From NCBI GenBank assembly GCA_013289065.1, contig JABDAP010000004.1, positions 1 through 50,154 on the forward strand: DNA of 50,154 nucleotides, in the 5' to 3' direction. Position numbers and translations under genes: made by a program. The notes below the pieces were generated by a model. That model did not search any database. It had not been told where the DNA came from and was given only the letters and a program-made list of their open reading frames with translations. This DNA comes from Bacteroidota bacterium (lineage in GTDB: Bacteria; Bacteroidota; Bacteroidia; Chitinophagales; Chitinophagaceae). The stretch's first letter is position 1. The number at the start of each line of letters is the position of its first letter. Positions 9,085 to 19,595 of this stretch are shown in pieces.

Positions 9085-9237
9085 TCTGTTCTCATCTTCT
9101 CCAAAAATTGTTTTGTCATTTCTCAAAACACATTCGATTTTATTGGGTTTTGCCTCACCTTAAAAAAACCTAAAAGTGGTATAGTTTTTTAAACAGTATA
9201 ATGGTCCAAAAACCCTTTGGTCATTAAGCGGAATTAT

Positions 9238-10446
9238 ATGCAAAAAATTTTAGTGATAGATGACGACAGGGATCTCTGCTTTCTGCTGAAACAATTCCTT
9301 GGCCGGAAGGGCTATGATGTATCCATTGTTTTCAGTGGTGAGGAAGCGCTGGAACATCTGCAGCATTCAAAACCCGATCTCATCATTTCAGACCTCCGCC
9401 TCGAAGACATTGATGGCATTACCTTACTCGGCAGGATAAAAGAAAAATATGCCGACCTGCCTGTGATCATTATTACCGGCCATTCAGACCTTAAAACATC
9501 AGCGCTTGCCTTAAAACAGGGCGCATATGATTATGTGATGAAACCATTGCTAACCGAACAGATCCTTCTTACCATACAGGAAGCGCTGAATAAAAATGTG
9601 CGCGGAATAAAATTCATGAAAACGCTCGGCGCAGATAAACAGGACAGTGAGATCTTTTTCTGGGGAGCAGCCGATACTTCAGAAAAACTATTGAAACAAT
9701 TAAAGCTGGTGGCTCCAACGGAATATAATGTGATCATTTATGGAGAAGATGGTACTGGAAAAAGATCGATAGCCAGTGAGATACATAAAAAAAGCCGGCG
9801 TTCAGAAATGCCTTTCGTAGTAGTAAGATCCGGGGCATTGCCAAAAGAAACTCCTGAAGAAGCGCTGTTCGGTTCTGAAAAAGAACTGGCCGATGGAACA
9901 AAGAAAATAACAAAAGGATTGCTGGAAGAAGCCAATGGCGGAACACTTTTTATTTCCGAAGCAGAAAGCCTTCCGTTGCATGTGCAGGAAACATTACTGA
10001 AGTTTTTACAAAAAAGAAAGATGCAAAGAGTGGGAGGGAACCAGGACATCAACCTGGATCTGCGTGTATTTGTATCGGCCAACAAACGGTTATGGAATGC
10101 AACGCGGAGCGGAAAATTCAAGGAAGACCTGTACCACAAACTGAATGATTTTAATATTACCATATCGCCGCTCAGGCAACGCAGGGAAGAGATACCTGCA
10201 TTTGCAGAACATTTTCTGCGCGTAAGCAATGAAGCATTTGATAAAAACATTCTCGGCTTTTCGCCGGAAGCTTTAGCTGTGATCCGTAATCACGACTGGC
10301 TTGATAATATCCGCGAGTTGAAGAGCGTGATCAAAAAAGCTGTACTGCTTAGTAAAACAGATCTTATTGGCCTTGAAGCGCTTCCGGTTGAAATTGTGGG
10401 CGCCGTTGAAGTGAGGATGGAAAAAGAACCAGGGAAGCCGGTGTAA
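9238..10446 (+). CDS. NtrC-like response regulator with degenerate AAA+ domain and no Fis domain
   Basis: 402 residues from the ATG at 9238; an in-frame TTG 21 bp upstream is less likely. The receiver domain (about 1-120) is intact: D8-D10, D52 (ISDLRL), T80, K102. The AAA+ domain (about 140-385) keeps Walker A (GEDGTGKR, 169-176) and the sensor-II-like NIREL (357-361), but diverges elsewhere. The GAFTGA loop that contacts sigma-54 is replaced by ELADGT (216-221), Walker B is LFISE instead of LFLDE (237-241), and the FREDLYYRL region reads FKEDLYHKL. The protein stops without a Fis-type DNA-binding domain. It therefore probably does not activate sigma-54 and may act by protein contacts. The glucan synthase gene follows after 74 bp. 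Confidence 0.88.
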   Translation: MQKILVIDDDRDLCFLLKQFLGRKGYDVSIVFSGEEALEHLQHSKPDLIISDLRLEDIDGITLLGRIKEKYADLPVIIITGHSDLKTSALALKQGAYDYVMKPLLTEQILLTIQEALNKNVRGIKFMKTLGADKQDSEIFFWGAADTSEKLLKQLKLVAPTEYNVIIYGEDGTGKRSIASEIHKKSRRSEMPFVVVRSGALPKETPEEALFGSEKELADGTKKITKGLLEEANGGTLFISEAESLPLHVQETLLKFLQKRKMQRVGGNQDINLDLRVFVSANKRLWNATRSGKFKEDLYHKLNDFNITISPLRQRREEIPAFAEHFLRVSNEAFDKNILGFSPEALAVIRNHDWLDNIRELKSVIKKAVLLSKTDLIGLEALPVEIVGAVEVRMEKEPGKPV

Positions 10447-10520
10447 ACAAAACTTCTGCAAAAAAATAATATAGGAAATAATAACAGCCGGTCTCAGCCA
10501 TTAACACAAACGACGAACAC

Positions 10521-13500
10521 ATGAAAGCATTTCAGAGAAAAAAAGAACAGAAAGATATCTTTGAAATGCTTCCCCAGGCGATTGCTGTTTTAAAGAAAAA
10601 TATTATCGGCCCATTTATCGGCGTTAATCTGCTGGAAAAATATGCAAATGAACGCCCGCCTTTACGCGCAGAACTTTTCAGCGCCGGGCAGATAGAGGAT
10701 TACGCAAAAAAATTGGCGAAGAACCATGTTCTCATCACCGAACAGCCTTCCGAACAATTATTAAAACGCCTTGCAGAGAATGAAAGCGCCCTGCTTGATG
10801 TGCATGAGCTGTTAACCAATTCGGTTAAAGAGAACCACCGGATCGTTCCGGCAGGTGAATGGCTGCTTGATAATTTTTATTTGATCGAAGAACAGGTTTA
10901 TACCGGCAAAAAACATTTGCCCAAAGGTTATAGTAAAGGCCTGCCGCAACTGCAAAGAGGTTATTCAGCCGGTTTGCCGCGCGTATATGATATCGCAGTA
11001 GAGATCATTTCGCATAGCGATGGCCGTGTTGATCTTAACAGCCTGCTTGGTTTTATCAATGCATACCAATCCGTCACACCATTAAAGATCGGTGAGCTAT
11101 GGGCCATCCCGATCATGCTGAGGCTTGCGCTGATCGAGAACCTGCGCAGGTTGGCAACACAGATAGCCATCGATATCACCTACAAAAAATTAGCGGATTA
11201 CTGGGCAGATGAAATGACCAAAGCCGCAGAGAACGATCCCAAAAACCTGGTACTGGTGATCGCTGATATGGCGCGCTCAGAACCGCCGATGGTAAGTTCA
11301 TTTGTTGCCGAACTTACCAGGAAATTACAAGGCAAGGGCTCTGCATTATCACTCCCGTTAACATGGATCGAACAACGTTTATCTGAAAACGGGTTAACAG
11401 GAAATGAACTGGTAAGCCTTGAGAACCAGAAACAGGCTGCCGACCAGGTGTCGATCAGCAACAGTATCAGCAGCCTTCGTTTTTTGGGCAGTAACGATTG
11501 GCGCGACTTTGTGGAAGCCACCAGTATTGTAGAACAGATATTGAGTAACGATGCAGATGGTGTGTATAAAACAATGGATTTCTTTACGCGCGACCAATAC
11601 CGCCACGCAGTAGAAAAGATCGCCAAATGCAGCAGGTATTCCGAAGAACAGGTGGCTGAGTATGTGGTAAAACTTTCAAAAGAAAATGCGGTAAATAACC
11701 CGGATGACGAACGGGCAAAACACATAGGCTATTACCTTGTTGATAAAGGATGCCAGCTGGTAGAAAAACAGGCAAACATAAAAATATCGGTCGGTGAAAG
11801 ATTGAAAAGAATGTTCAATAAAATACCATTGCTTGGTTATATCACTACCATCCTTTTTTTTACTGCGCTTTTCAGCTGGTTATTGATATTAAAGGCCCAT
11901 GGCGAAAACACACGCACCTGGATCTATGCGGTAACCTGTGTAATAATCGTACTGGCAACAAGCCAGCTTGCACACACGGTAACCAACTGGCTCGCAACAA
12001 TTATTGTACGCCCGCATTTGTTGCCGCGGCTTGATTTTTCCAAAGGCATTGCCGATAACTGCGCCACAATGGTGGTGATACCAACAATGATCGGTTCATT
12101 GAATGATATCGATCATTTGGCCGAAGGGCTTGAGGTACGTTTTCTAGCCAACAGGGATGCGCATTTATATTTTGCCCTGCTTACCGATTTCAAAGATGCC
12201 AACCAGGAAAATATGCCAACGGATGAAATGTTCCTCCAGGCAGCTACCGATAAAATAACCGCACTCAATAAAAAATACGGACGGCAGTCGAACGATACTT
12301 TTTTTCTTTTCCACCGCCCAAGGCGTTTTAATGAAAAAGAAAATAAATGGATAGGCTACGAAAGAAAACGCGGTAAGCTAAGCGAACTGAATAATCTATT
12401 GCGCGGTAAAGGCAAAGAAAATTTTTCACTGATCGTGGGGGATGAATATTTATTTACAACCATCAGGTACATCATTACATTAGATACCGATACACAATTA
12501 CCGCGCGATACTGCGTGGAAACTGGTGGGTACACTCGCACACCCGCTTAACCATGCACTGTATTCGGAAAAAAAACAACGCGTAATAAATGGTTACACTA
12601 TTCTTCAGCCACGCGTTTCAAACAGTTTGCCGGTTGCAGGAAGTTCTCTGTATGCACGCATACATGGCAATGAACCCGGCACTGATCCGTATACGCGTGC
12701 GATCTCCGATGTGTACCAGGACATTTTCCGTGAAGGCTCTTTTATCGGCAAAGGCATTTATGATATCGATTCTTTTGAACAGGTGCTCGGCGACAGGTTC
12801 CCTGATAACCGGATCTTGAGTCACGATCTGTTGGAAGGATGCTACTCAAGAGCCGGGCTTGTAAGCGATATACAATTGTATGAAGAATATCCTTCTTCCT
12901 ATCAATCCGATCTACAGAGAAGGCATCGCTGGATCCGCGGCGACTGGCAGATCGCAAACTGGTTCCTTCCTTTTATTCCATCACGGAATAAAAAGATCAT
13001 AACAAACAAACTCTCGGCATTATCGCGCTGGAAAATTTTTGATAACCTCCGCAGAAGCCTGGTGCCATTGGCTCTTATGCTGTTGATGTTATATGGATGG
13101 TTCCTTTCAAATGCAGCGTGGTTCTGGACGATGGCCGTTATACTGGTTATTGCATTGCCTGCGGCGATCGTTCTTGTATGGAACGTGTTGCGTAAACCAA
13201 AAGATGTATTGTTGCTGCAGCACCTGATCTATTCATTACGGTCGGCAGCGGATCATTTTGCACAATATGCAGTTGATATCATCTTCCTGCCATACGAAAC
13301 CATTAAATATACAGACGCCATACTGCGAACATTATGGCGCATGTGGGTAAGCCACAAAAAATTACTTGAATGGAACCCTTCAGGAAACGGTAACGGCAAT
13401 AATAAAAATCTTTTCCGCATATACAGGCTGATGTGGTTTGTGCCGATAATAACAGCAGCGCTGTTCTTTTATATCACCATATATTCACCGCTAACACTCA

Positions 13501-16500
13501 TTGTTGCATTGCCGGTATTGGCACTGTGGTTTATTTCGCCATTGTTTTCATGGTGGATAAGTATGCCGCTTGTGTCGGTTAAGCCGGGCCTTTCTTCCGA
13601 ACAGGTTATTTTCCTGCATAAGCTATCAAGAAAAACATGGGCGTTCTTTGAAACATTTATTACAGAAGGAGATAACTGGCTGCCGCCTGATAATTACCAG
13701 GAAGAACCGGTTGAGCGCACTGCACACCGGACATCTCCCACAAATATGGGGCTGTGCCTTTTAGGCAATTTAGCCGCTTATGATTTCCGTTATATCACTG
13801 CATCCAATTTTCTGGAACGCAGCACGAATACGCTTAATACCATGCACAGCATGGAAAGATACCGCGGGCATTTTTACAACTGGTACGATACGCTTTCATT
13901 GCAGCCTTTGGCGCCGCGTTATATTTCAACAGTTGACAGCGGCAACCTTGTTGGACATTTACTCACACTGAAACAGGGTTTAGCTGCCATCACACATGAA
14001 AAGATCATACACGCAAATGTTTTTGATGGTTTATTGGATACGGCAAGAGTAATGGCCGAAAAAGACCCGGGAAATGTATATGCAGAACAGGTAAAAAATG
14101 AGATCGCAAATATCTGTTCCGCAAAACCTGTTGGGTTGATCGCTATAAAATTTTTGCTGGATAGATTGCTTGCAGCCTGCGGCAATATGGCATTTCATGT
14201 AAAACAGGAACCGGGTAATGAGTTATCAGAATGGATGTTCAAATTAACCGAACAGGTTAAGAATACGATCAACGACCTTATTACATTCCTTCCATGGCTG
14301 CTGATCGCGGTGCCTGCAAAATTCTCCGATGCTTTTTCATTGATATCGGAAGCGCCCACTTTTTATGAACTTGCAAAGATCGAAGAATACCTGTTGCCGC
14401 GGATCGCAGGTTTTTATAAAGAAGAAAATACGAAGGAAGAAGAAGAGTGGCTCGACCAGTTCCGCATTCACATCATACAAGGCAGCCAGCGTGCAAAAGA
14501 ATTTATGCTGATCACAGAACGGCTCGCAGCGCAGTGTATTGAATTATCAAATATCGATTATGATTTCCTGTACAACAGGTCGCAGCATTTACTCGCGATC
14601 GGTTATAATGTGGATGAACATAAAAGAGATAACAGTTATTACGACCTGCTTGCATCCGAATCAAGGCTTACAACATTCGCAGCCATTGCACAGGGAAAAC
14701 TTCCACAGGAAAGCTGGTTTGCATTGGGCAGGCAATTGACCAATATCGGTACAACGCCTTTATTGCTTTCATGGAGCGGGTCTATGTTCGAATACCTGAT
14801 GCCATTGATCATTATGCCAACCTATGCAAATACATTACTGGATGAAACAACAAACGGCATCGTACAAAAACAAATTGAATACGGTAAGAAACGCGGCGTG
14901 CCATGGGGCATTTCAGAATCGGGATATAATCTCGTTGATGCCAACCTTAATTACCAATACCGCGCATTCGGCGTTCCGGGTACAGGCTTCAAACGCGGCC
15001 TGGGAGAGGATCTTGTAATAGCGCCATACGCTACAGAAATGGCATTGATGGTAAAACCATATGAAGCATGTGTAAACCTGCAGCTAATGCAAAAAGAAGG
15101 TTTTGAAGGCAGGTATGGTTTTTACGAAGCCATCGATTATACCGCAGCACGTGTTCCGCGGAGGCAAACAAATGCAGTGATCCGTTCTTACATGGTACAT
15201 CATAAAGGAATGAGTTTTCTGTCACTTGCATATTGCCTTTGCGATAAACCTATGCAGAAACGTTTTGAAGCAGAGGTTCAGTTCAAAGCAACACTTTTAT
15301 TATTGCAGGAAAGGGTTCCGCGCATTACTACTTTTTATTCGCCGAGTGTACACGTTGCCGATTCGGGTATGGTTGCAGAAACAGATACTTCTATGCGTGT
15401 GATCACCACACCGCATACGCTCGTACCCGAAGTACAGTTATTATCGAATGGCCGGTACAATGTAATGGTCACCAATGCCGGTGGCGGTTACAGCCGCTGG
15501 AAAGATATAGCGGTTACCCGCTGGCGCGAAGACAGTACCTGCGATAACTGGGGAACATTCTGTTTTATCCGCGATATGGAAACCAATTTCTCATGGTCGG
15601 CTGCGTATCAACCCACTTTACAGCAGGGTGATAACTATGAAGCAGTATTCTCACAGGGCCGCGCAGAATTCAGGCGCCGTGATCACTCATTGGAAACACA
15701 TACGGAAGTGGTGGTATCGCCCGAAGATGATGTTGAACTAAGGCGCTTACACATCACCAACCGCTCACGCAAAAAAAGGATCATTGAAATTACGAGTTAT
15801 ACGGAAGTAGTGCTGACATCTGAAAATGCAGATGCGGCGCATCCGGCATTCAGCAATCTTTTTGTGCAGACAGAGATCGTAGAAAACCGACAGGCTATTC
15901 TCTGCACACGCCGCCCGCGTTCAGCAGATACACAATTGCCATGGATGTTTCACCTGATGAAAGTGCATGATGCAGAAGTAAGCGGCATCTCATATGAAAC
16001 CGACCGTTCTAAATTCATCGGAAGGGGAAACAGCATTCACTCACCGGTTGTGATCGGGCAGCAGCAGCCACTAACGAATACTGCGGGCCCGGTACTCGAT
16101 CCTGTTATCGCCATTCAATACCGCATCATCATTGAACCGCAGGCATCGGCTATTGTTGATATGGTATATGGTATCGGCGATACAAGAGAGATCTGTGACG
16201 GGCTTGTTGAAAAATACCAGGACAAGCACATGTCTAACCGGGCACTCGAATTAGCATGGACCCATAGCCAGGTCATCCTTCGCCAGATCGATGCCATGGA
16301 AGAAGAGGCGCAGTTGTATGGAAGGCTCGCAGGTTCTATCATCTTTACCAATCCGTCATTGCGCGCAGAGTCTGCCATCATCATAAAAAATCATCGCGGG
16401 CAATCAGGTTTGTGGGGGTATGCAATTTCCGGCGATCTGCCGATCGTTTTATTGCAAATAGAAGACTCGGCAAATATCGAACTCGCACAACAACTCATAC

Positions 16501-19253
16501 AGGCGCATGCTTACTGGCGTTTGAAAGGATTGATCGTTGACCTTGTTATATGGAATGATGACCATGGAGGATATCGCCAGACATTGCAGAATGAATTATT
16601 GGGATTGATCGCACCGGGAATATCAGCGAATGTAAAAGATCAGCCCGGCGGCATATTTATCCGTTCGGCCGACCAGGTGTCGAATGAAGACAGGATCCTT
16701 TTCCAAACCGTTGCGCGTATTGTGATCTCAGACAGGAACGGGACACTGGAAGAACAGTTAAGCAGGCGCAATAAATTAAAAGGAATTGTTCCGTATTTCA
16801 GCCCAACTAAATTCCATGCTTCGGTCGCCACATCTGTGCAGGTTCCTAAAGATCTATTATTCTTTAACGGTACCGGTGGTTTTGCAAAAGACGGAAAAGA
16901 ATATGTGATCATCACTTCACCCGAACAAAGAACGCCTGCGCCGTGGGTTAATGTAATTGCCAATCCTTGTTTTGGTACGGTCATTTCAGAAAGCGGCCAA
17001 TCATATACATGGATCGATAATGCGCATGAGCTCCGTTTAACACCATGGAACAATGATCCGGTAAGCGACTGCGCAGGCGAAGCGTATTATTTGCGTGATG
17101 AAGAAAGCGGCAGGTTCTGGTCGCCCATGCCATTACCGCAAAGAGGCAAGTCGCCATATATCACGCGACATGGTTTTGGCTATAGCATTTTTGAACACAG
17201 TGAAGACGGTATAGATACCGAAACAAAGATCTTTGTGGATATAGAAGATGCGGTAAAATTGATTTCCATCAAACTGCATAACAGGTCGGGCCGGCTGAGA
17301 AGATTATCTGCTACAGGCTATATAGAATGGGTGCTTGGCGATCTCAGGCCAAAATACCAGATGCATGTGATCACAGAACTCGACACAATATCCGGTGATA
17401 TTTTTGCAACCAATCAATACAATACTTCTTTTGAAAACAAGGTTGTTTTCTTCGGTGTGAATGAAACGCCTAAAAATTATACGGGCGACCGTTCAGAATT
17501 CATTGGCCGCAACGGAACACTCACCAACCCGGATGGAATGAACAAAGCAAGGCTCACCGGCAAAACAGGCGCCGGCCTCGATCCGTGTGCAGTATTACAA
17601 ACCGTATTTGAATTGGCAGAAGACGAAGAACGTGAACTGGTATTTCATTTAGGTGCAGGAAGAGACCGCGCAGACGCATTGGCGCTCGCAAAAAAATACA
17701 AAGAACTGAATGCAGTTACCGCCTCACTTGACAGAGTAAAAAAATACTGGAACGACACACTGAGTGCCGTTCAGATCAATACACCTGATGCAGCTTTAAA
17801 TATCTTAACCAATGGCTGGCTCAATTATCAAACACTGGCATCGAGGGTTTGGGGGCGAAGCGGGTTCTATCAATCCGGTGGCGCATTTGGTTACCGCGAC
17901 CAGTTGCAGGATATGTTATCGCTCATTCATACGCATCCTGAATTGGTAAGGGAACAAATATTATTATGTGCTTCAAGGCAATTCAAAGAAGGTGATGTGC
18001 AACACTGGTGGCACCCGCCTGCAGGGCGCGGCGTACGCACAACATGCTCGGATGATTTTCTGTGGTTGCCTTATGTAACATCAAGATATATTCATACAAC
18101 AGGCGATACGGGAATATTGGATGTGCCCGTTAATTTCCTGGAAGGGCGCATCTTAAATGTAAATGAAGAATCCTATTACGACCTGCCGATCACGTCTGAT
18201 CAGAAAAGTTCTTTGTATGAACACTGTGTCAAATCACTGGAACATGGTATGCGTTATGGCGAACATGGTTTGCCGTTGATCGGTTCGGGCGACTGGAACG
18301 ATGGCATGGATAAAGTTGGCGAACATGGAAAAGGCGAAAGTGTATGGCTCGCATTTTTTCTGTATGATATCCTGCAGAAATTTATTGAAACGGCAACCAT
18401 TAAAAACGACCAGGCATTTATTGAGAAGTGTAAAACAGCAGCAGAAAGTTTAAAGTCCAATATCAACCAACATGCATGGGATGGCGAATGGTACCGCCGC
18501 GCCTATTTTGATGACGGCACGCCACTCGGCTCAAAAGAGAACCAGGAATGCATGATCGATTCATTGCCGCAAAGCTGGTCTGTATTATCCGGTGCGGGTG
18601 AACCCGAACGTTCAAAAACCGCCATGGCATCTGCGGATAGATACCTTGTAAAAAAAGAAGAAGGCATTATACAATTATTCGATCCGCCATTCGATAAGTC
18701 TTCGCTCAATCCCGGTTATATCAAAGGTTATGTGCCTGGTGTGCGTGAAAATGGCGGACAGTATACACACGCCGCCATATGGCTTGTGATGGCATTTGCT
18801 GCATCGCATAACCGCGAAAGAACCTGGGAACTCATACAGATGATCAATCCGGTAAATCATGGAAGTGATAAAGAAGCAATAAGTATTTATAAAGTGGAAC
18901 CTTATGTTATGGCAGCGGATGTATACGCGGTTTCATTGCATAAAGGAAGAGGCGGCTGGACATGGTACACAGGCTCTGCAGGATGGATGTATCAATTGAT
19001 CATCGAAACATTTATCGGTATAAAAAAAGAGGGCGACAGGCTTACATTCAATCCATGCGTGCCAAAAGAATGGCCATCGTTCGGGATAACGTATCGTCAT
19101 GGGAATACAAGTTACCTGATCACCTTAAACAAAGCAGACACAGAGAATGGCCTGTTGAAAATAACGCTCGATGATAAGCTGCAACCCGCCAATGGCGTAC
19201 CGATGGAAAATGATGGAAAAGAGCATAAGGTGGTTATTAGCTATCAACTATGA
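10521..19253 (+). CDS. ndvB: Cyclic beta-1,2-glucan synthase (GT84-glycoamylase-GH94, NdvB/ChvB/Cgs type)
   Basis: A 2910-residue inner-membrane enzyme, close to the about 2860 residues of rhizobial/Brucella Cgs. Order: N-terminal soluble region (1-430); membrane segments (about 437-500); GT84 domain with D655-T-D657 and QRRHRW (799-804); further membrane clusters near 850-890 and 970-1015; glycoamylase-like domain (about 1270-1520, motif ESGYNLVDANLNYQYRAFG); two super-sandwich regions (about 1650-1880 and 2150-2400); and a GH94 alpha/alpha barrel with GDWNDGM (2590-2596). In the family the GT84 part builds linear beta-1,2-glucan from UDP-glucose, and the GH94 part trims by phosphorolysis before cyclisation; the product is periplasmic. 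The last codons (VISYQL, stop) lie in an intergenic repeat word. It is probably co-transcribed with the upstream NtrC-like gene. Confidence 0.92.
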   Translation: MKAFQRKKEQKDIFEMLPQAIAVLKKNIIGPFIGVNLLEKYANERPPLRAELFSAGQIEDYAKKLAKNHVLITEQPSEQLLKRLAENESALLDVHELLTNSVKENHRIVPAGEWLLDNFYLIEEQVYTGKKHLPKGYSKGLPQLQRGYSAGLPRVYDIAVEIISHSDGRVDLNSLLGFINAYQSVTPLKIGELWAIPIMLRLALIENLRRLATQIAIDITYKKLADYWADEMTKAAENDPKNLVLVIADMARSEPPMVSSFVAELTRKLQGKGSALSLPLTWIEQRLSENGLTGNELVSLENQKQAADQVSISNSISSLRFLGSNDWRDFVEATSIVEQILSNDADGVYKTMDFFTRDQYRHAVEKIAKCSRYSEEQVAEYVVKLSKENAVNNPDDERAKHIGYYLVDKGCQLVEKQANIKISVGERLKRMFNKIPLLGYITTILFFTALFSWLLILKAHGENTRTWIYAVTCVIIVLATSQLAHTVTNWLATIIVRPHLLPRLDFSKGIADNCATMVVIPTMIGSLNDIDHLAEGLEVRFLANRDAHLYFALLTDFKDANQENMPTDEMFLQAATDKITALNKKYGRQSNDTFFLFHRPRRFNEKENKWIGYERKRGKLSELNNLLRGKGKENFSLIVGDEYLFTTIRYIITLDTDTQLPRDTAWKLVGTLAHPLNHALYSEKKQRVINGYTILQPRVSNSLPVAGSSLYARIHGNEPGTDPYTRAISDVYQDIFREGSFIGKGIYDIDSFEQVLGDRFPDNRILSHDLLEGCYSRAGLVSDIQLYEEYPSSYQSDLQRRHRWIRGDWQIANWFLPFIPSRNKKIITNKLSALSRWKIFDNLRRSLVPLALMLLMLYGWFLSNAAWFWTMAVILVIALPAAIVLVWNVLRKPKDVLLLQHLIYSLRSAADHFAQYAVDIIFLPYETIKYTDAILRTLWRMWVSHKKLLEWNPSGNGNGNNKNLFRIYRLMWFVPIITAALFFYITIYSPLTLIVALPVLALWFISPLFSWWISMPLVSVKPGLSSEQVIFLHKLSRKTWAFFETFITEGDNWLPPDNYQEEPVERTAHRTSPTNMGLCLLGNLAAYDFRYITASNFLERSTNTLNTMHSMERYRGHFYNWYDTLSLQPLAPRYISTVDSGNLVGHLLTLKQGLAAITHEKIIHANVFDGLLDTARVMAEKDPGNVYAEQVKNEIANICSAKPVGLIAIKFLLDRLLAACGNMAFHVKQEPGNELSEWMFKLTEQVKNTINDLITFLPWLLIAVPAKFSDAFSLISEAPTFYELAKIEEYLLPRIAGFYKEENTKEEEEWLDQFRIHIIQGSQRAKEFMLITERLAAQCIELSNIDYDFLYNRSQHLLAIGYNVDEHKRDNSYYDLLASESRLTTFAAIAQGKLPQESWFALGRQLTNIGTTPLLLSWSGSMFEYLMPLIIMPTYANTLLDETTNGIVQKQIEYGKKRGVPWGISESGYNLVDANLNYQYRAFGVPGTGFKRGLGEDLVIAPYATEMALMVKPYEACVNLQLMQKEGFEGRYGFYEAIDYTAARVPRRQTNAVIRSYMVHHKGMSFLSLAYCLCDKPMQKRFEAEVQFKATLLLLQERVPRITTFYSPSVHVADSGMVAETDTSMRVITTPHTLVPEVQLLSNGRYNVMVTNAGGGYSRWKDIAVTRWREDSTCDNWGTFCFIRDMETNFSWSAAYQPTLQQGDNYEAVFSQGRAEFRRRDHSLETHTEVVVSPEDDVELRRLHITNRSRKKRIIEITSYTEVVLTSENADAAHPAFSNLFVQTEIVENRQAILCTRRPRSADTQLPWMFHLMKVHDAEVSGISYETDRSKFIGRGNSIHSPVVIGQQQPLTNTAGPVLDPVIAIQYRIIIEPQASAIVDMVYGIGDTREICDGLVEKYQDKHMSNRALELAWTHSQVILRQIDAMEEEAQLYGRLAGSIIFTNPSLRAESAIIIKNHRGQSGLWGYAISGDLPIVLLQIEDSANIELAQQLIQAHAYWRLKGLIVDLVIWNDDHGGYRQTLQNELLGLIAPGISANVKDQPGGIFIRSADQVSNEDRILFQTVARIVISDRNGTLEEQLSRRNKLKGIVPYFSPTKFHASVATSVQVPKDLLFFNGTGGFAKDGKEYVIITSPEQRTPAPWVNVIANPCFGTVISESGQSYTWIDNAHELRLTPWNNDPVSDCAGEAYYLRDEESGRFWSPMPLPQRGKSPYITRHGFGYSIFEHSEDGIDTETKIFVDIEDAVKLISIKLHNRSGRLRRLSATGYIEWVLGDLRPKYQMHVITELDTISGDIFATNQYNTSFENKVVFFGVNETPKNYTGDRSEFIGRNGTLTNPDGMNKARLTGKTGAGLDPCAVLQTVFELAEDEERELVFHLGAGRDRADALALAKKYKELNAVTASLDRVKKYWNDTLSAVQINTPDAALNILTNGWLNYQTLASRVWGRSGFYQSGGAFGYRDQLQDMLSLIHTHPELVREQILLCASRQFKEGDVQHWWHPPAGRGVRTTCSDDFLWLPYVTSRYIHTTGDTGILDVPVNFLEGRILNVNEESYYDLPITSDQKSSLYEHCVKSLEHGMRYGEHGLPLIGSGDWNDGMDKVGEHGKGESVWLAFFLYDILQKFIETATIKNDQAFIEKCKTAAESLKSNINQHAWDGEWYRRAYFDDGTPLGSKENQECMIDSLPQSWSVLSGAGEPERSKTAMASADRYLVKKEEGIIQLFDPPFDKSSLNPGYIKGYVPGVRENGGQYTHAAIWLVMAFAASHNRERTWELIQMINPVNHGSDKEAISIYKVEPYVMAADVYAVSLHKGRGGWTWYTGSAGWMYQLIIETFIGIKKEGDRLTFNPCVPKEWPSFGITYRHGNTSYLITLNKADTENGLLKITLDDKLQPANGVPMENDGKEHKVVISYQL

Positions 19254-19325
19254 GCCATCAGCTATCAGCTTGAGTTTTCATTTATTCTACAACAACTCAA
19301 AGCTCATGGCTGATGGCTCCTAGCT
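19236..19325. repeat. AGCCATCAGCTATCAGC word hairpin at the glucan synthase stop
   Basis: Arms at 19252-19276 and 19294-19319 pair imperfectly over about 25 bp (GAGCCATCAGCTATCAGCTT against its complement). The word starts before the stop codon and encodes the last residues of the upstream protein. The rest of the spacer to 19371 shows nothing further. Confidence 0.8.
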
Positions 19326-19371
19326 CAAGCACAGGCATATCATTTGCAATCACTATCCAAACAAAATCATT

Positions 19372-19470
19372 ATGAAACACCTGATGTATCTCGTGGTAGC
19401 CTTGGTAGGATTGGTTTTCATGCTTGTATATTCCTGTTTTCCGGACAGGGGTGAGGAAGTTGCTAAGTAG
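19372..19470 (+). CDS. Possible small lipoprotein (32 aa)
   Basis: ATG-initiated, 32 residues, with a hydrophobic stretch (LMYLVVALVGLVFML) followed by VYSCFPDRG, a plausible lipobox with Cys at residue 22. The first residues and hydrophobic core are credible for a secreted peptide, and the next gene is also a tiny lipoprotein. Too short to assign to a family; could be a chance frame. Confidence 0.4.
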   Translation: MKHLMYLVVALVGLVFMLVYSCFPDRGEEVAK

Positions 19471-19595
19471 CATTGATTGTTTCTGTTTGCTGCATCCTGT
19501 AATTTGTTTTTACGTGGAGGAGAAAATGTGTAATTAATTCTACAGGTACTCGGTTCCCCGCTGATCAAACTGATTACTCATTTTAAATATAACCC

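Noticed and set aside
9190-9237. Sigma-54 promoter upstream of the NtrC-like gene
   Set aside because: No TGGCAC-N5-TTGC match; TGGTCC alone is not enough.
9738-10250. A 170-codon antisense frame in the NtrC-like gene
   Set aside because: Low-complexity Ser-rich product opposite a well-supported AAA+ domain.
11198-11725. A 175-codon antisense frame, and others such as 16640-17053, inside the glucan synthase gene
   Set aside because: They lie fully within a gene with clear domains and show no recognisable motif; shadows of codon bias.
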